Below the pieces are notes generated by a model. It saw only the letters and a program-made list of their open reading frames with translations, was not told where the DNA came from and searched no databases. Shown one piece after another: positions 8,939 to 16,994 of a stretch of 64,000 bases of DNA. The first letter of the stretch is position 1; each line of letters starts with the position of its first letter. The DNA is from JACJWR01 sp964474045 (GTDB lineage Bacteria > Actinomycetota > Actinomycetes > S36-B12 > UBA10799): contig CAYYRC010000009.1 in NCBI GenBank assembly GCA_964474045.1, positions 1 through 64,000 on the forward strand, in the 5' to 3' direction. The position numbers were made by a program, and so were the translations under genes.

Positions 8939-9823
8939 ATGGACTGCACCCGCCCGCACGTCGTCATCACCGACACCGCCACCGAGGTCGGCGAGGCCAC
9001 GATCCTGGCCGCCCTGAACTCGGGGTTCCACGTGTTCGCGGCCTTCGGCGCGGGCGGCCCGGTGGCCGACATGGACCACGTGGACCTCACCGCCATCGAG
9101 ATCGACGACTGGACCCCGGAGGGCTTCTCGGCCGCTGCCGATGTGGTGGCCGAGCACGTCGGCGAGGCCGGTCTGGACGGGCTGGTGAGCATCGCCGACA
9201 CCGTCGTGGCGAAGCCGCTGGAGGCCATGTCCGCCGAGGAGCTGCTCGAGTTGTACCGCGGCGACGTGGCGATGCCGCTGGCGCTCACGCAGTCGCTGCT
9301 GCCGCTGCTGCGCCAGGCGCCCGGGCGGATCGTCTATGTCGGGCCGATCGGGCGCAAGGCCAGCGTTCCCTTCGCCGGCGCGATGCAGTCGTCCACCGCG
9401 GCCCTTGCGGTGCTGAGCAGCCAGCTCCGCCGGGAGCTGGCGCCCTGGGGGATCAACGTGGGCATGGTGGCCCCGGAGAGCATCCACGCCACTGCGGCCG
9501 AGCGCATGCAGGCAGATGCCTCAGAGGTCCAGGGCAGCCTGAGCGACGAGCACGTCGAGCTCTACGGCGAGGCCTACCAGAGCGCCATGGGGTCTGTGGT
9601 CGATGAGGACCGCGAGGACGTCTCCCCCGGCATGGTGGCCTACGTGGTGGTGGAGTCCCTCACCGCGCCCACCGCGCCGACGAAGTCGACGAAGGTCACC
9701 AAGCCGGCTGCCGGCGGACGCTTGAGCGGAATCGGCAACCTGAGCAAGCTGCCCGCCTCGCTGCAGCAGCTGGCGGCCCGCAGCATGTCCGGCCTGCCCG
9801 GAGTCGGCAGCTCGGGGCGCTGA
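8939..9823 (+). CDS. Degenerate SDR-fold protein lacking catalytic motifs
   Basis: A 294-residue protein that follows the short-chain dehydrogenase pattern over residues 1-230. The cofactor loop expected as TGxxxGIG reads T11-DTATEV-G18, and the catalytic YxxxK site reads MQSSTAAL, with Met for Tyr and Thr for Lys. The later segment INVGMVAPESIHA matches the classical RVNxVxPGxxxT region. A basic, Ser/Pro/Thr-rich tail of about 55 residues follows. The fold is therefore likely kept while normal SDR chemistry is probably lost, so a binding or scaffolding role is possible. A weak GGAGA lies 5 bases before the ATG. It is convergent with the L,D-transpeptidase-like gene, with only 12 bases between the stops. 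Confidence 0.7.
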   Translation: MDCTRPHVVITDTATEVGEATILAALNSGFHVFAAFGAGGPVADMDHVDLTAIEIDDWTPEGFSAAADVVAEHVGEAGLDGLVSIADTVVAKPLEAMSAEELLELYRGDVAMPLALTQSLLPLLRQAPGRIVYVGPIGRKASVPFAGAMQSSTAALAVLSSQLRRELAPWGINVGMVAPESIHATAAERMQADASEVQGSLSDEHVELYGEAYQSAMGSVVDEDREDVSPGMVAYVVVESLTAPTAPTKSTKVTKPAAGGRLSGIGNLSKLPASLQQLAARSMSGLPGVGSSGR

Positions 9824-9835
9824 GCCCCGGGGGGT

Positions 9836-11548
9836 TCAGAAGTTCGCCCGCTGGGCGATCAGCGAGCCCCAGGCCCCCACCCCGGTGTTGATGCCCGGGC
9901 GCTGCGCCGGGTCCATCCACCGCAGCATCCACTCCATGTCGGCCTGTCCGACCGAGATGCAGCCACCGGTGGGCTCGCCGTTGCTGACGTGGAAGAAGAA
10001 GGCCGAGCCCGCCTCGCGGTTGCGCTCGACGTTGTAGTCAAGCGCCACTGCGTAGTTGTACGGCTGACCGATCCAGTGGAGGTTCTCGCTGCCGACACCG
10101 GGCGAGGCCTGGCTGCGGACGTGGGTGTTGTAGGTGGGACTGTTCTGGTCGCCGTCCCACCAGTCCCAGGAGTCGGCCTTGAAGTAGGGCATGCGGGTGC
10201 CGGGGTTGGCCAGGTTGCCGAACGCCTGCGACAGCGTCCACGGCCCTTGCGGGGTGCGGGCGGAGTAGGCGTCGGCCACGCCGGAGCCCTGCTCGCCGAC
10301 GAACCCCGCCATCGGGCCGCGCACTTGTGCGAAGCGGCCGTCCGGCTGGCGCTGCCAGGCCGAGATCACCGCGGCGGTGGCGGCGTTGGCCGCCACGGTC
10401 ACCGTGACCAGTTGGTTGGGGCCGGTCCAGTCCTTGGACGACTCAAGCTTCCGAGCGGGTAGCACGGCAGCAAGGTCGGCGGTCAGGGCCGTCAGGTCGA
10501 TGATCAGATGCGCCTGGGTGGTGGTGTAGACGCAGATGTCGGCCGCCGCGTCGGAGGCGAGGACAGCGTAGTTCGCCTGGCTGCGGCCACCGGCGAACTG
10601 CAGTGCGGACGCGGTCGGCCGCGGCTGGTCGCAGGGGTAGGCGGTCAGGTGTCCCGCCCCGGCCGCTCCCGTCACGGTCAGGTTGAGCAGGGCCTTCGCG
10701 CCGGACACCCCGAGGTTGAGCCGCCGGACGCTGCCCGCAGCCATCGGCGCCCCCGGGTCCACCCGGGTGTCCAGCCGGCGCACTGGTGCCGCCACGACGA
10801 TCCCGGGGGCGGTTCCGGTCAGGTCGAAGAGCAGGTGCGACGTGGAGGAGGTGTAGATGCAGAACTCGCCGGCGGCGTTGGTGCGCACGGCCGCGAAGTT
10901 GGCGATCACCTCACCGGCCAGGAAGTTCAGCGAGCTGGCCAGCGGCCGCGGCCCGTCGCAGGGATAGGCAGTGGCGAATCCCCCGTTCGCCGCGCGCACC
11001 GCCGTGAGGTTGCCCAGCACCGTCGTGGCGGCGCGACCCGTGCGCACCACCACGACGCTGCCGCCGGAGATCGGCGCCGCGCCGTCGCCGGGCAGCCGGG
11101 TGTCCAGCACCCGCGCCGGTGAGCCGGCGTCCACCGCCCGCTCCGCGGAGGCGGTCAGGTCGAAGATCAAGTGGGCCGTCGTCGTCGTGAAGGCGCAGAC
11201 GCCGCCGCTGGAGCCGGCACGGGCCATCGCCAGGTTGCCGACCGTCTGCCCCGCCCGGAAGTTCAGCGACGACATGGCCTGGCGCGGGCTGTCGCAGTCG
11301 AAGAGGACGGCATGGCCGTCCCCCTCCGGAGCCGTCACGATGAACTCCCCGAGCACCGTCTGCCCCGCCGGCACGCCCGTCAGCACGCGCACAGTGGACC
11401 CGGCGGGAACCTTCGGCGGGTTCCCCGGCAGCGCCGCCGCCGATGCCGGGGCCGGCGCGGCGACGCCCGCAGCGGCAAGCCCCAGCAACCCTGCAGCTAG
11501 AGCCACCACCGGCCGCCGCCCCCACGCCCGCAGCACGCCACCCGACAT
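9836..11548 (-). CDS. Secreted L,D-transpeptidase (YkuD)-like protein with three N-terminal repeat modules
   Basis: A 570-residue exported protein. A signal peptide (about residues 1-38, ending ASAAA) is followed by three copies of a module at about 51-136, 146-246 and 257-355. Each has the skeleton RxLDTR - NLT - AYPCD - SSLNF - AN - HLxFDLT. The C-terminal part carries H520-VSNGEPTGG-C530-IS, the histidine/cysteine signature of L,D-transpeptidases, which make 3-3 cross-links in peptidoglycan or attach proteins to it. The usual final Arg after GC[IV] is Ser here. AAGGGG precedes the ATG. The same module type occurs in the giant SGNH hydrolase at 54.5-57.7 kb. Confidence 0.8.
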   Translation of the reverse strand: MSGGVLRAWGRRPVVALAAGLLGLAAAGVAAPAPASAAALPGNPPKVPAGSTVRVLTGVPAGQTVLGEFIVTAPEGDGHAVLFDCDSPRQAMSSLNFRAGQTVGNLAMARAGSSGGVCAFTTTTAHLIFDLTASAERAVDAGSPARVLDTRLPGDGAAPISGGSVVVVRTGRAATTVLGNLTAVRAANGGFATAYPCDGPRPLASSLNFLAGEVIANFAAVRTNAAGEFCIYTSSTSHLLFDLTGTAPGIVVAAPVRRLDTRVDPGAPMAAGSVRRLNLGVSGAKALLNLTVTGAAGAGHLTAYPCDQPRPTASALQFAGGRSQANYAVLASDAAADICVYTTTQAHLIIDLTALTADLAAVLPARKLESSKDWTGPNQLVTVTVAANAATAAVISAWQRQPDGRFAQVRGPMAGFVGEQGSGVADAYSARTPQGPWTLSQAFGNLANPGTRMPYFKADSWDWWDGDQNSPTYNTHVRSQASPGVGSENLHWIGQPYNYAVALDYNVERNREAGSAFFFHVSNGEPTGGCISVGQADMEWMLRWMDPAQRPGINTGVGAWGSLIAQRANF

Positions 11549-11669
11549 GGGGTCACCCCTTCCACGATGGGCACGGCGAGTCAGCACCGGGTCCCTGTGA
11601 CCGAGGTTATCGGCCACGCAACGCCACCGCTGCAGTTCCGCACCCGGGCGCCGGCGCCGGGTCGCCGCC

Positions 11670-12159
11670 TTAGCTGGAGAGCGTGCCGATCTTGAACTCG
11701 GCGAGCTCCTGCGCAGGCTCGGACTGGCCGCTGTGCTGCTTGTTGAAGGCCTGGGTGGCATCGGTGCCGCACAGGTCGATGATGCGCTGAGCGCCCCCGG
11801 GGTGCTCGTTCTCCCACGCGGTCAGGTTGTAGACGTTGTTGCTGACCACCGCCCAACAGTCGCCGGCGGTGGCGTGCTGCTGCACGTCCTGCATCGTGTA
11901 GGTACCGCTGCTGGCTGAGGCAGACGCGCTGGACTTGGCGGACTCCGCCGCCTCACCTGACTCGGAAGCCTCGGCGGCTGCGGAGGTGGCGGTTGAGGCG
12001 ACGGCCTTGGCCGAGCTCGCCGCGGCACTGGCGCTGGCGGTGGCGCTGGCGGTGGCGGTGGCGGTGGCGGATGAGGTCGAGCCCGAGCCGCAGGCGGCCA
12101 GGGACAGCGCCGCAACCCCGGCGGAGGGCGAGGGTGGCGACGGCGGGGCGGAGCGGCAT
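11670..12159 (-). CDS. Cytochrome-b5-like heme-binding lipoprotein, frameshifted in the signal peptide
   Basis: The last 80 residues form a cytochrome b5-type domain: the axial-histidine motif EHPGGAQRI and a second histidine in NKQHSG. Before it lies an Ala/Ser/Thr-rich linker of about 65 residues. A GGAGG followed after 7 bases by ATG (12159) starts MPLRPAVATLAL, a good signal-peptide N-terminus, but the frame is wrong for the rest. Removing one G at 12123/12124 joins it to AGVAALSLAACGSG, giving a complete lipoprotein signal with lipobox LAAC. The mature reading frame has no start near a ribosome-binding site (nearest TTG about 50 bases upstream). This is either a sequencing error or a real mutation. 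The intact product would be an extracytoplasmic electron carrier or heme binder. Confidence 0.75.
12028..12070. repeat. Hexanucleotide simple repeat in lipoprotein linker
   Basis: About seven tandem copies of a 6-base unit (ggcggt / ggcgct) encode part of the Ala/Ser/Thr linker of the cytochrome-b5-like lipoprotein. Because the unit is six bases, copy-number slippage would lengthen or shorten the linker without changing frame. Confidence 0.7.
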
Positions 12160-12241
12160 GCGAAACCTCCGGAGACTAGGTGTGTGCGTGTCCACGGTAC
12201 GCAGTCACCGCGCTCAGCAGGCAATCCGCCCCTGGCCCGGT

Positions 12242-12247
12242 CAGGAT
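12242..12247 (+). promoter_or_regulatory. -10 hexamer of a likely leaderless promoter (ldhA)
   Basis: CAGGAT ends 6 bases before the ATG at 12254. It is one of three CAGGAT variants with the same spacing in this window. Confidence 0.4.
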
Positions 12248-12253
12248 CGGCGC

Positions 12254-13258
12254 ATGACGCGTTTCGCCGTTTTCGACACCAAGCCGTACGACCGCCAGAC
12301 CATCGGGCCACTCGCAGAGCAGGCCGGGGTCGACATCGCCTTCCACGAGTTCCGGCTGGACGAGGAGACCGTGCCGCTCGTCCGCGACGTCGACGGCGTC
12401 TGCGTGTTCGTCAACGACCATCTGACCGCCGACGTGATCGCCGCGCTGGCCGACTCCGGCGTGAGGCTGATCTCGCTGCGCTGCGCGGGATTCAACAATG
12501 TCGACCTGGCCGCGGCTCAGGCCAACGGCATCCGCGTCGTCCGGGTGCCGGCCTACTCCCCCTACGCGGTGGCCGAACATGCCGTCGCGCTGCTCATGGC
12601 GCTCAACCGCAAGGTCGCCAAGGCCCACAACCGGGTGCACGAGCTGAACTTCTCACTGCACGGTCTGGTGGGCTTCGACATCCATGGCAAGACCATCGGC
12701 ATCATCGGCACAGGAAAGATCGGCAAGGTCGCCGCCCAGATCCTGTCGGGCTTCGGCACCACGGTGCTTCTCTACGACCCCTTCCCGGACGAGAGGTGGG
12801 CCAAGAAGAACGGGTTCACCTACCTCAGCTTGAAGGAGCTGGCGGAGCGCTCGGACATCATCTCGCTGCACACCCCGCTCACGCCGGAGACGCTGCACCT
12901 GGTCGGTCCGCAGTTCCTGCGCACCGTCAAGCGCGGCGTCTACATCATCAACGTCAGCCGCGGGGCGCTGGTGGACACCAAAGCCCTCATCAAGGCCTTG
13001 AAGAAGGGACGCGTCGCCGGGGTCGCCCTGGACGTGTACGAGGAGGAGGAGGGGGTGTTCTTCGAGGACCACTCGGGGCACATCCTGCAGGACGACACCC
13101 TGGCGCGGCTGCTCACATTCCCCAACGTGGTGATCACGGCGCACCAGGCGTTCCTGACCGAGGAGGCGCTCAACGAGATCGCGGAGGTGACGGTGGAGAA
13201 CATGCGCCGATTCGCGGCCGGGCAGAAGCCGTTGGCCGGCACGGTCCTGGAGGCCTAG
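12254..13258 (+). CDS. ldhA: D-lactate dehydrogenase (fermentative LdhA type)
   Basis: A 334-residue D-isomer-specific 2-hydroxyacid dehydrogenase that interconverts pyruvate and D-lactate with NADH. It follows E. coli LdhA closely: FVNDHLTADV, LRCAGFNNVDL, VVRVPAYSPYAVAEHAV, the NAD loop GIIGTGKIGK and TAHQAFLTEEAL. The catalytic Arg (NVSRGALVD), Glu (ALDVYEEE) and His (TAHQAF) are all in place. The long upstream extension of the frame is not coding; the ATG at 12254 carries a leaderless-type -10 box. It is divergent from the cytochrome-b5-like lipoprotein across about 94 bases. A hairpin with a T-run follows the stop. Confidence 0.92.
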   Translation: MTRFAVFDTKPYDRQTIGPLAEQAGVDIAFHEFRLDEETVPLVRDVDGVCVFVNDHLTADVIAALADSGVRLISLRCAGFNNVDLAAAQANGIRVVRVPAYSPYAVAEHAVALLMALNRKVAKAHNRVHELNFSLHGLVGFDIHGKTIGIIGTGKIGKVAAQILSGFGTTVLLYDPFPDERWAKKNGFTYLSLKELAERSDIISLHTPLTPETLHLVGPQFLRTVKRGVYIINVSRGALVDTKALIKALKKGRVAGVALDVYEEEEGVFFEDHSGHILQDDTLARLLTFPNVVITAHQAFLTEEALNEIAEVTVENMRRFAAGQKPLAGTVLEA

Positions 13259-13282
13259 CCACCACTCGGTAGACGCATCGCC

Positions 13283-13312
13283 AAACAATCAACCTGCGTA
13301 CGGATTGTTTTT
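13283..13312 (+). terminator. Hairpin plus T-run after ldhA
   Basis: AAACAATC (13283-13290) pairs with GATTGTTT (13303-13310) across a 12-base loop, followed by further T residues, 25 bases after the ldhA stop. It looks like an intrinsic terminator, although the stem is A/T-rich for this genome. An operator is an alternative reading. Confidence 0.5.
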
Positions 13313-13319
13313 ACGGTTC

Positions 13320-13341
13320 GTTCATCTTGGCTTCACATTGT
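13320..13341 (+). promoter_or_regulatory. PHO-box-like direct repeat upstream of pit
   Basis: Two adjacent 11-base units, GTTCATCTTGG and CTTCACATTGT, match the PhoP direct-repeat pattern known from Streptomyces (units beginning GTTCAYY with an 11-base period). They lie 160 bases before a phosphate transporter gene, where phosphate-starvation control makes sense. Assignment is by eye. Confidence 0.55.
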
Positions 13342-13451
13342 CCCGATAAACATCGGCCACTAGGGGCCGACCTGCGTGAACAGACGCATACGCGTGCGGA
13401 TTTCGTGCCACGATTCCTAACGAAAGCCTCATCCAGATTTAACAACGACAA

Positions 13452-13469
13452 CCCAGCCAAACGGCTGGG
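13452..13469 (+). other. Leader hairpin before pit
   Basis: CCCAGCC - AAAC - GGCTGGG is a perfect 7-base stem with a 4-base loop, 32 bases before the pit start and probably inside its 5' leader. No T-run follows. A role in RNA stability or translation is possible. Confidence 0.4.
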
Positions 13470-13501
13470 ACGAACCATTCCGACACTGCAAAGGGCCTCC
13501 A

Positions 13502-14785
13502 GTGGATCTCGCACTCCTCGCAGTCATAGGCATCGTCGCCTTGGCTCTCGTATTCGACTTCACGAACGGCTTCCACGACGCCGCAAACTCGGTCGGCACC
13601 GTGGTCGCGACGCGCGCGCTCCCCGTCAAGTGGGCACCCGCGTTCTCTGCGTTCTTCAACTTCGCGGCGCTCTTCATCGTCGGCACGGCCGTCGCCAACA
13701 CCGTCAGCAAGACCGTCGACAAGTCGCACTCCTCCGTGGGTGTGATCTTCGCTGCGCTCTTCGCGGCCATCGCCTGGAACTACATCACCTGGTTCGTGGG
13801 CATGCCGTCCTCGTCCAGCCACGCCATCATCGGCGGCCTGGTGGGCGCCGGCATCGCCGCTGGCGGCATGGAGGCGATCGCCTGGGACAGTGTCAAGAAG
13901 ACGGCCCTGTTCATCGTGATCTCGCCCCTCGTCGCCTTCGTGGTGGCGTTCCTGATCATGTACCTCGTCTGGGCGATCCAGAAGCTGTTCAAGATGCATG
14001 ACGACCACCCCGTGTTCAAGGGCGCCCAGTTGGTCTCGGCGGCCGCGCTGTCCTTCGGCCACGGCGCCAACGACGCGCAGAAGACCATGGGCGTCATCGG
14101 CGCACTGCTCCTGGGCGCGGGCTACATCGAGATGAACGGCAAGAACCTCGCCATCCCGCTGTGGGTCGAGATCGCCGCCTACACCGCCATCGCCATCGGC
14201 ACGCTGTGGGGCGGGTGGAAGATCATCGAGACCATGGGCCTGAAGATCACCACCCTCCACGCCAACTCCGGCGCGGCCGCCAACGTCGGCGCGTCGGTGT
14301 CGATCTTCGGCGCCACCTACGGCTGGCTCTTCGGCTTCCACGCCCCCATCTCGACCACCCACGCCGCGGCCAGCTCCGTGGTCGGCGCCGGTGTCGCCTC
14401 CGGCAAGGGAGCCAACTGGAAGGTCGTGGGCGAGATGGTCATCGCCTGGGTCGTCACCATCCCGGCCGCCGCCACGGTCGGCTTCCTGGTGTACTGGCTG
14501 ACGCAGCTACCCACCGTGCTGTCATGGATCGCGGTGGGAGCGCTGGTCCTCGCCTTCGGGACGTGGGTCGTCTGGGCAATGCGCAACAGCGTCCACGCCG
14601 CCGACATCGAGGAGGAGATCCCCACCGAGACCGAGCTGTCCGAGTTCGACACCGACCCGGTGCCGCACCTGGTCGGCGGCGGCCCGGTGGGCGAGGGCCA
14701 CGGCCTGGACTTCCACCTGGACAAGCCCGAGACCATCACCGGGCTGGACGAGGCTCCACGTTCGGAGCCTCCGGCCGGCAAGTAG
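13502..14785 (+). CDS. pit: Low-affinity inorganic phosphate transporter, PiT family
   Basis: A 427-residue membrane protein that imports phosphate, probably as metal-phosphate with protons. Both family signatures are present: N-terminal FDFTNGFHDAANSVGT and the internal copy SFGHGANDAQKTMG. About ten hydrophobic helices are separated by a short central loop, and an acidic hydrophilic C-terminal tail of about 65 residues follows. Translation starts at GTG 13502, preceded by GGGCCTCC rather than a clear Shine-Dalgarno sequence. The upstream region has a PHO-box-like repeat and a leader hairpin, and a perfect 18-base stem terminator follows the gene. No phoU-like gene is adjacent. Confidence 0.93.
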   Translation: MDLALLAVIGIVALALVFDFTNGFHDAANSVGTVVATRALPVKWAPAFSAFFNFAALFIVGTAVANTVSKTVDKSHSSVGVIFAALFAAIAWNYITWFVGMPSSSSHAIIGGLVGAGIAAGGMEAIAWDSVKKTALFIVISPLVAFVVAFLIMYLVWAIQKLFKMHDDHPVFKGAQLVSAAALSFGHGANDAQKTMGVIGALLLGAGYIEMNGKNLAIPLWVEIAAYTAIAIGTLWGGWKIIETMGLKITTLHANSGAAANVGASVSIFGATYGWLFGFHAPISTTHAAASSVVGAGVASGKGANWKVVGEMVIAWVVTIPAAATVGFLVYWLTQLPTVLSWIAVGALVLAFGTWVVWAMRNSVHAADIEEEIPTETELSEFDTDPVPHLVGGGPVGEGHGLDFHLDKPETITGLDEAPRSEPPAGK

Positions 14786-14821
14786 CGGCTCCAACCGACA
14801 CACTCGCCACCAGGGCGAGCA

Positions 14822-14861
14822 GCTGCGGCGCACAACCCGACACCGGGTTGTGCGCCGCAGC
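14822..14861 (+). terminator. Perfect 18-bp stem-loop after pit
   Basis: Bases 14822-14839 pair perfectly with 14844-14861 around the loop ACAC, 36 bases after the pit stop. The tail is CACTTTGG rather than a long T-run, as is usual for strong actinobacterial terminators. Confidence 0.8.
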
Positions 14862-14883
14862 ACTTTGGTCCACCCTCGGACAC

Positions 14884-15264
14884 ATGGAGCAGGAGACTCA
14901 GAGCGCACCCTCCGAGTCCCACGACCGGATCGGAGCCCGGGTGCGCAGCGCGCTGAGCGGTATCCCCGCGCCGCTGCGCAAGGTGCTCGTCATCGTCGCG
15001 GGCTCCGTGCTCATCATCGTGGGGCTGGCGCTCGTCGTGCTGCCCGGCCCCTTCACCTTGCCGCTGGTGATCGCCGGCGTCGCGGTCCTGTCCACCGAGT
15101 TCGCCTGGGCCTCTGCGGTGCTGGAGGAGGGGCAGCGCCGCAGCAAGGAGCTGATCAGGATGCTGGCCAACCCCTGGGCGCTGCTCGCCGTGGTCATCCT
15201 GGTCGCGGCCGCCGCCCTGGCCGCCTACAGCTGGTGGCGACCGGGCTGGTGGCACAGCGGGTGA
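14884..15264 (+). CDS. PGPGW-family small transmembrane protein
   Basis: A 126-residue protein with two membrane helices in the middle (about 35-75) joined at the motif VVLPGPFTLPLVIAG, the core of the PGPGW / TIGR02611 family, and a further helix near 100-118. The usual GPGW is GPFT here. The function of the family is unknown. The ATG at 14884 begins the hydrophilic N-terminus (MEQETQSAPSESHDRIG). The gene is followed immediately by the metallo-beta-lactamase-fold gene (5 bases from stop to GTG), so the two are probably co-transcribed. Confidence 0.78.
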   Translation: MEQETQSAPSESHDRIGARVRSALSGIPAPLRKVLVIVAGSVLIIVGLALVVLPGPFTLPLVIAGVAVLSTEFAWASAVLEEGQRRSKELIRMLANPWALLAVVILVAAAALAAYSWWRPGWWHSG

Positions 15265-15268
15265 GCGG

Positions 15269-16027
15269 GTGAGCCTCGCGGAGCTGGCTCCGGGTGTGCT
15301 GGTGGCGACTGCCCGGACGTACAGCACCACCTCGACGGTGCTGCTCGACGGCCACGGCGGCGCCGCGGTGATCGACCCGGCGTGGCATCCCGACGAGCTG
15401 GCCGCCCTGGCCGCCGAGGTGGCCGCGATGGGCCTAGCGTGCGCCTTGGGGGTGGCGACGCATGAGCACTACGACCACGTCCTGTGGCACCCGGGGCTCG
15501 GCGCAGTGCCGCGCTGGGCCAGCGCCGCCACAGTCGGGCGCTATGCCGCCGACCGCGGCGCCCTGCTGTCGCCGGCGGCGGAGTTCCTTACCCCCGAGCT
15601 GCTCGACCTGGCCGGCCGGGGGCTGCTGCCGCTTCCCGGTGCGGCGCTCCCCTGGTCCGGCCCCGAGGTCGAGGTGATCACGCACGACGCCCACGCGCCC
15701 GGGCACCTGGCGCTGCTCACCCATGGCGGGGTGCTCGTCGCCGGCGACATGTTGAGCGACATCGAGCTGCCGATGCCCGCCGACGACGACCAGACCCTGG
15801 ACCGCTACCGAGGCGGGCTGGAGGCCCTGGCACGGGCGGTGTCCCGCGCCCGTTGGCTCATCCCCGGTCATGGCACCCCGACTGCCGAACCCCGGCGCCG
15901 CCTCGACGCTGATCGCCGGTACCTCGATGCGATCGCAGCCGGCAGGACGATCGACGACCCCCGGGTCGCCTTGCCCGGAATGGCCGAGCTGCACGCGGCG
16001 AACCTGCGACGGGCAGCGGCGGGCTAG
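15269..16027 (+). CDS. MBL-fold metallo-hydrolase
   Basis: A 252-residue metallo-beta-lactamase-fold protein. The metal site THEHYDHVLWHP (HxHxDH) lies near residues 65-76, with further ligands in HAPGHLALL, AGDMLSDIE and IPGHGTP. The order matches the glyoxalase-II-like hydrolase group. No signal peptide is visible, so it probably acts in the cytoplasm. Starts at GTG 15269, five bases after the preceding stop, with the GAGC/GGGTGAGC stretch as a weak ribosome-binding site. The substrate cannot be assigned; thioester or lactone hydrolysis is typical of the group. Confidence 0.82.
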   Translation: MSLAELAPGVLVATARTYSTTSTVLLDGHGGAAVIDPAWHPDELAALAAEVAAMGLACALGVATHEHYDHVLWHPGLGAVPRWASAATVGRYAADRGALLSPAAEFLTPELLDLAGRGLLPLPGAALPWSGPEVEVITHDAHAPGHLALLTHGGVLVAGDMLSDIELPMPADDDQTLDRYRGGLEALARAVSRARWLIPGHGTPTAEPRRRLDADRRYLDAIAAGRTIDDPRVALPGMAELHAANLRRAAAG

Positions 16028-16092
16028 CGCGATTCGATAACGTCGGCCCGCTGGCCTACGCTGGCGGCGGAGCGGCAGCGAGCGGAGGTCCC

Positions 16093-16977
16093 ATGCAGTT
16101 CGACGACAGCAACCTGGATACCTCGCAGCTGGAGGACCGCCGCGGGGGCGGTGGCGGCGGCATGGGCGGGATGGTGGGCGCCGGCGCCGGCGGCCTGGGC
16201 ATCATCGGCGTCATCATCGCGATCATCTACATGTTCATGGGCGGCGACCCGTCGACCGTCATGGTGGGCACCGACGGCACCACGACGACCAGCGGCAGCA
16301 GCTCGCAGACCACGCAGGACATCGCAGCCACCTGCAAGACCCAGCAGGACATCATGAACAACGACGCCTGCTTCGTGCTGAAGACCTTCAACGAGACGAA
16401 CGAGGTCTGGCAGCAGAACCTGCAGGGCTACACGAATCCCAAACTCGTCTACTACTCCGGGGGGACGCAGACGGGCGGCTGCGGCTCGGCCTCGTCCAAC
16501 GCCGGGCCGTTCTACTGCCCCGCGGACCAGAAGGTGTACATCGACCTGAACTTCCTGAACCAGCTGCAGAAGCAGTACGGCCTGCCTGGACGCAACGCGC
16601 AGGCGTACATCGTGGCCCATGAGGTCGGCCATCACATCCAGCAGCAGACCGGCATCGAGGCGAAGGTGCGCAAGCTGCAACAGCAGAACCCGTCGCAGGC
16701 AAACGCGTTGAGCGTGAAGATGGAACTGCAGGCCGACTGCCTGGCTGGCGTGTGGGCGCGCAAGGCCAACGACAACGGCAACGTGCGCATCACCCAGGAC
16801 GAGTACAACCAGGCCCTAGTGGCCGCTGCGGCCGTGGGCGACGACGCGATCATGTCCAGCGCCGGCATGCGCGTCAACCAGGAGAAGTTCACCCATGGCA
16901 GTTCCGCTCAGCGCCAGCAGTGGTTCACCACCGGGTTCAGCACCGGCGATGCCAACAAGTGCAACACCTTCGGCTGA
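16093..16977 (+). CDS. Neutral zinc metallopeptidase (YpfJ family)
   Basis: A 294-residue membrane-anchored zinc peptidase of the putative neutral zinc metallopeptidase family. A Gly-rich N-terminus leads to one transmembrane helix (about residues 25-52), then a Thr/Ser linker and the extracytoplasmic catalytic domain. The zinc site is H176-EVG-H180-H181, and MELQADCLAGVW supplies the third ligand Glu. Four cysteines probably form disulphides outside the cell. GGAGG sits 4 bases before the ATG. The family is widespread but its substrates are unknown. The gene is convergent with an SDR gene, 17 bases between the stops. Confidence 0.88.
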   Translation: MQFDDSNLDTSQLEDRRGGGGGGMGGMVGAGAGGLGIIGVIIAIIYMFMGGDPSTVMVGTDGTTTTSGSSSQTTQDIAATCKTQQDIMNNDACFVLKTFNETNEVWQQNLQGYTNPKLVYYSGGTQTGGCGSASSNAGPFYCPADQKVYIDLNFLNQLQKQYGLPGRNAQAYIVAHEVGHHIQQQTGIEAKVRKLQQQNPSQANALSVKMELQADCLAGVWARKANDNGNVRITQDEYNQALVAAAAVGDDAIMSSAGMRVNQEKFTHGSSAQRQQWFTTGFSTGDANKCNTFG

Positions 16978-16994
16978 GGCTGGCCCTCCCGCCC

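Noticed and set aside
13283..13341. A riboswitch in the pit leader
   Set aside because: The hairpins are simple and short; no aptamer consensus that I recognise is present.
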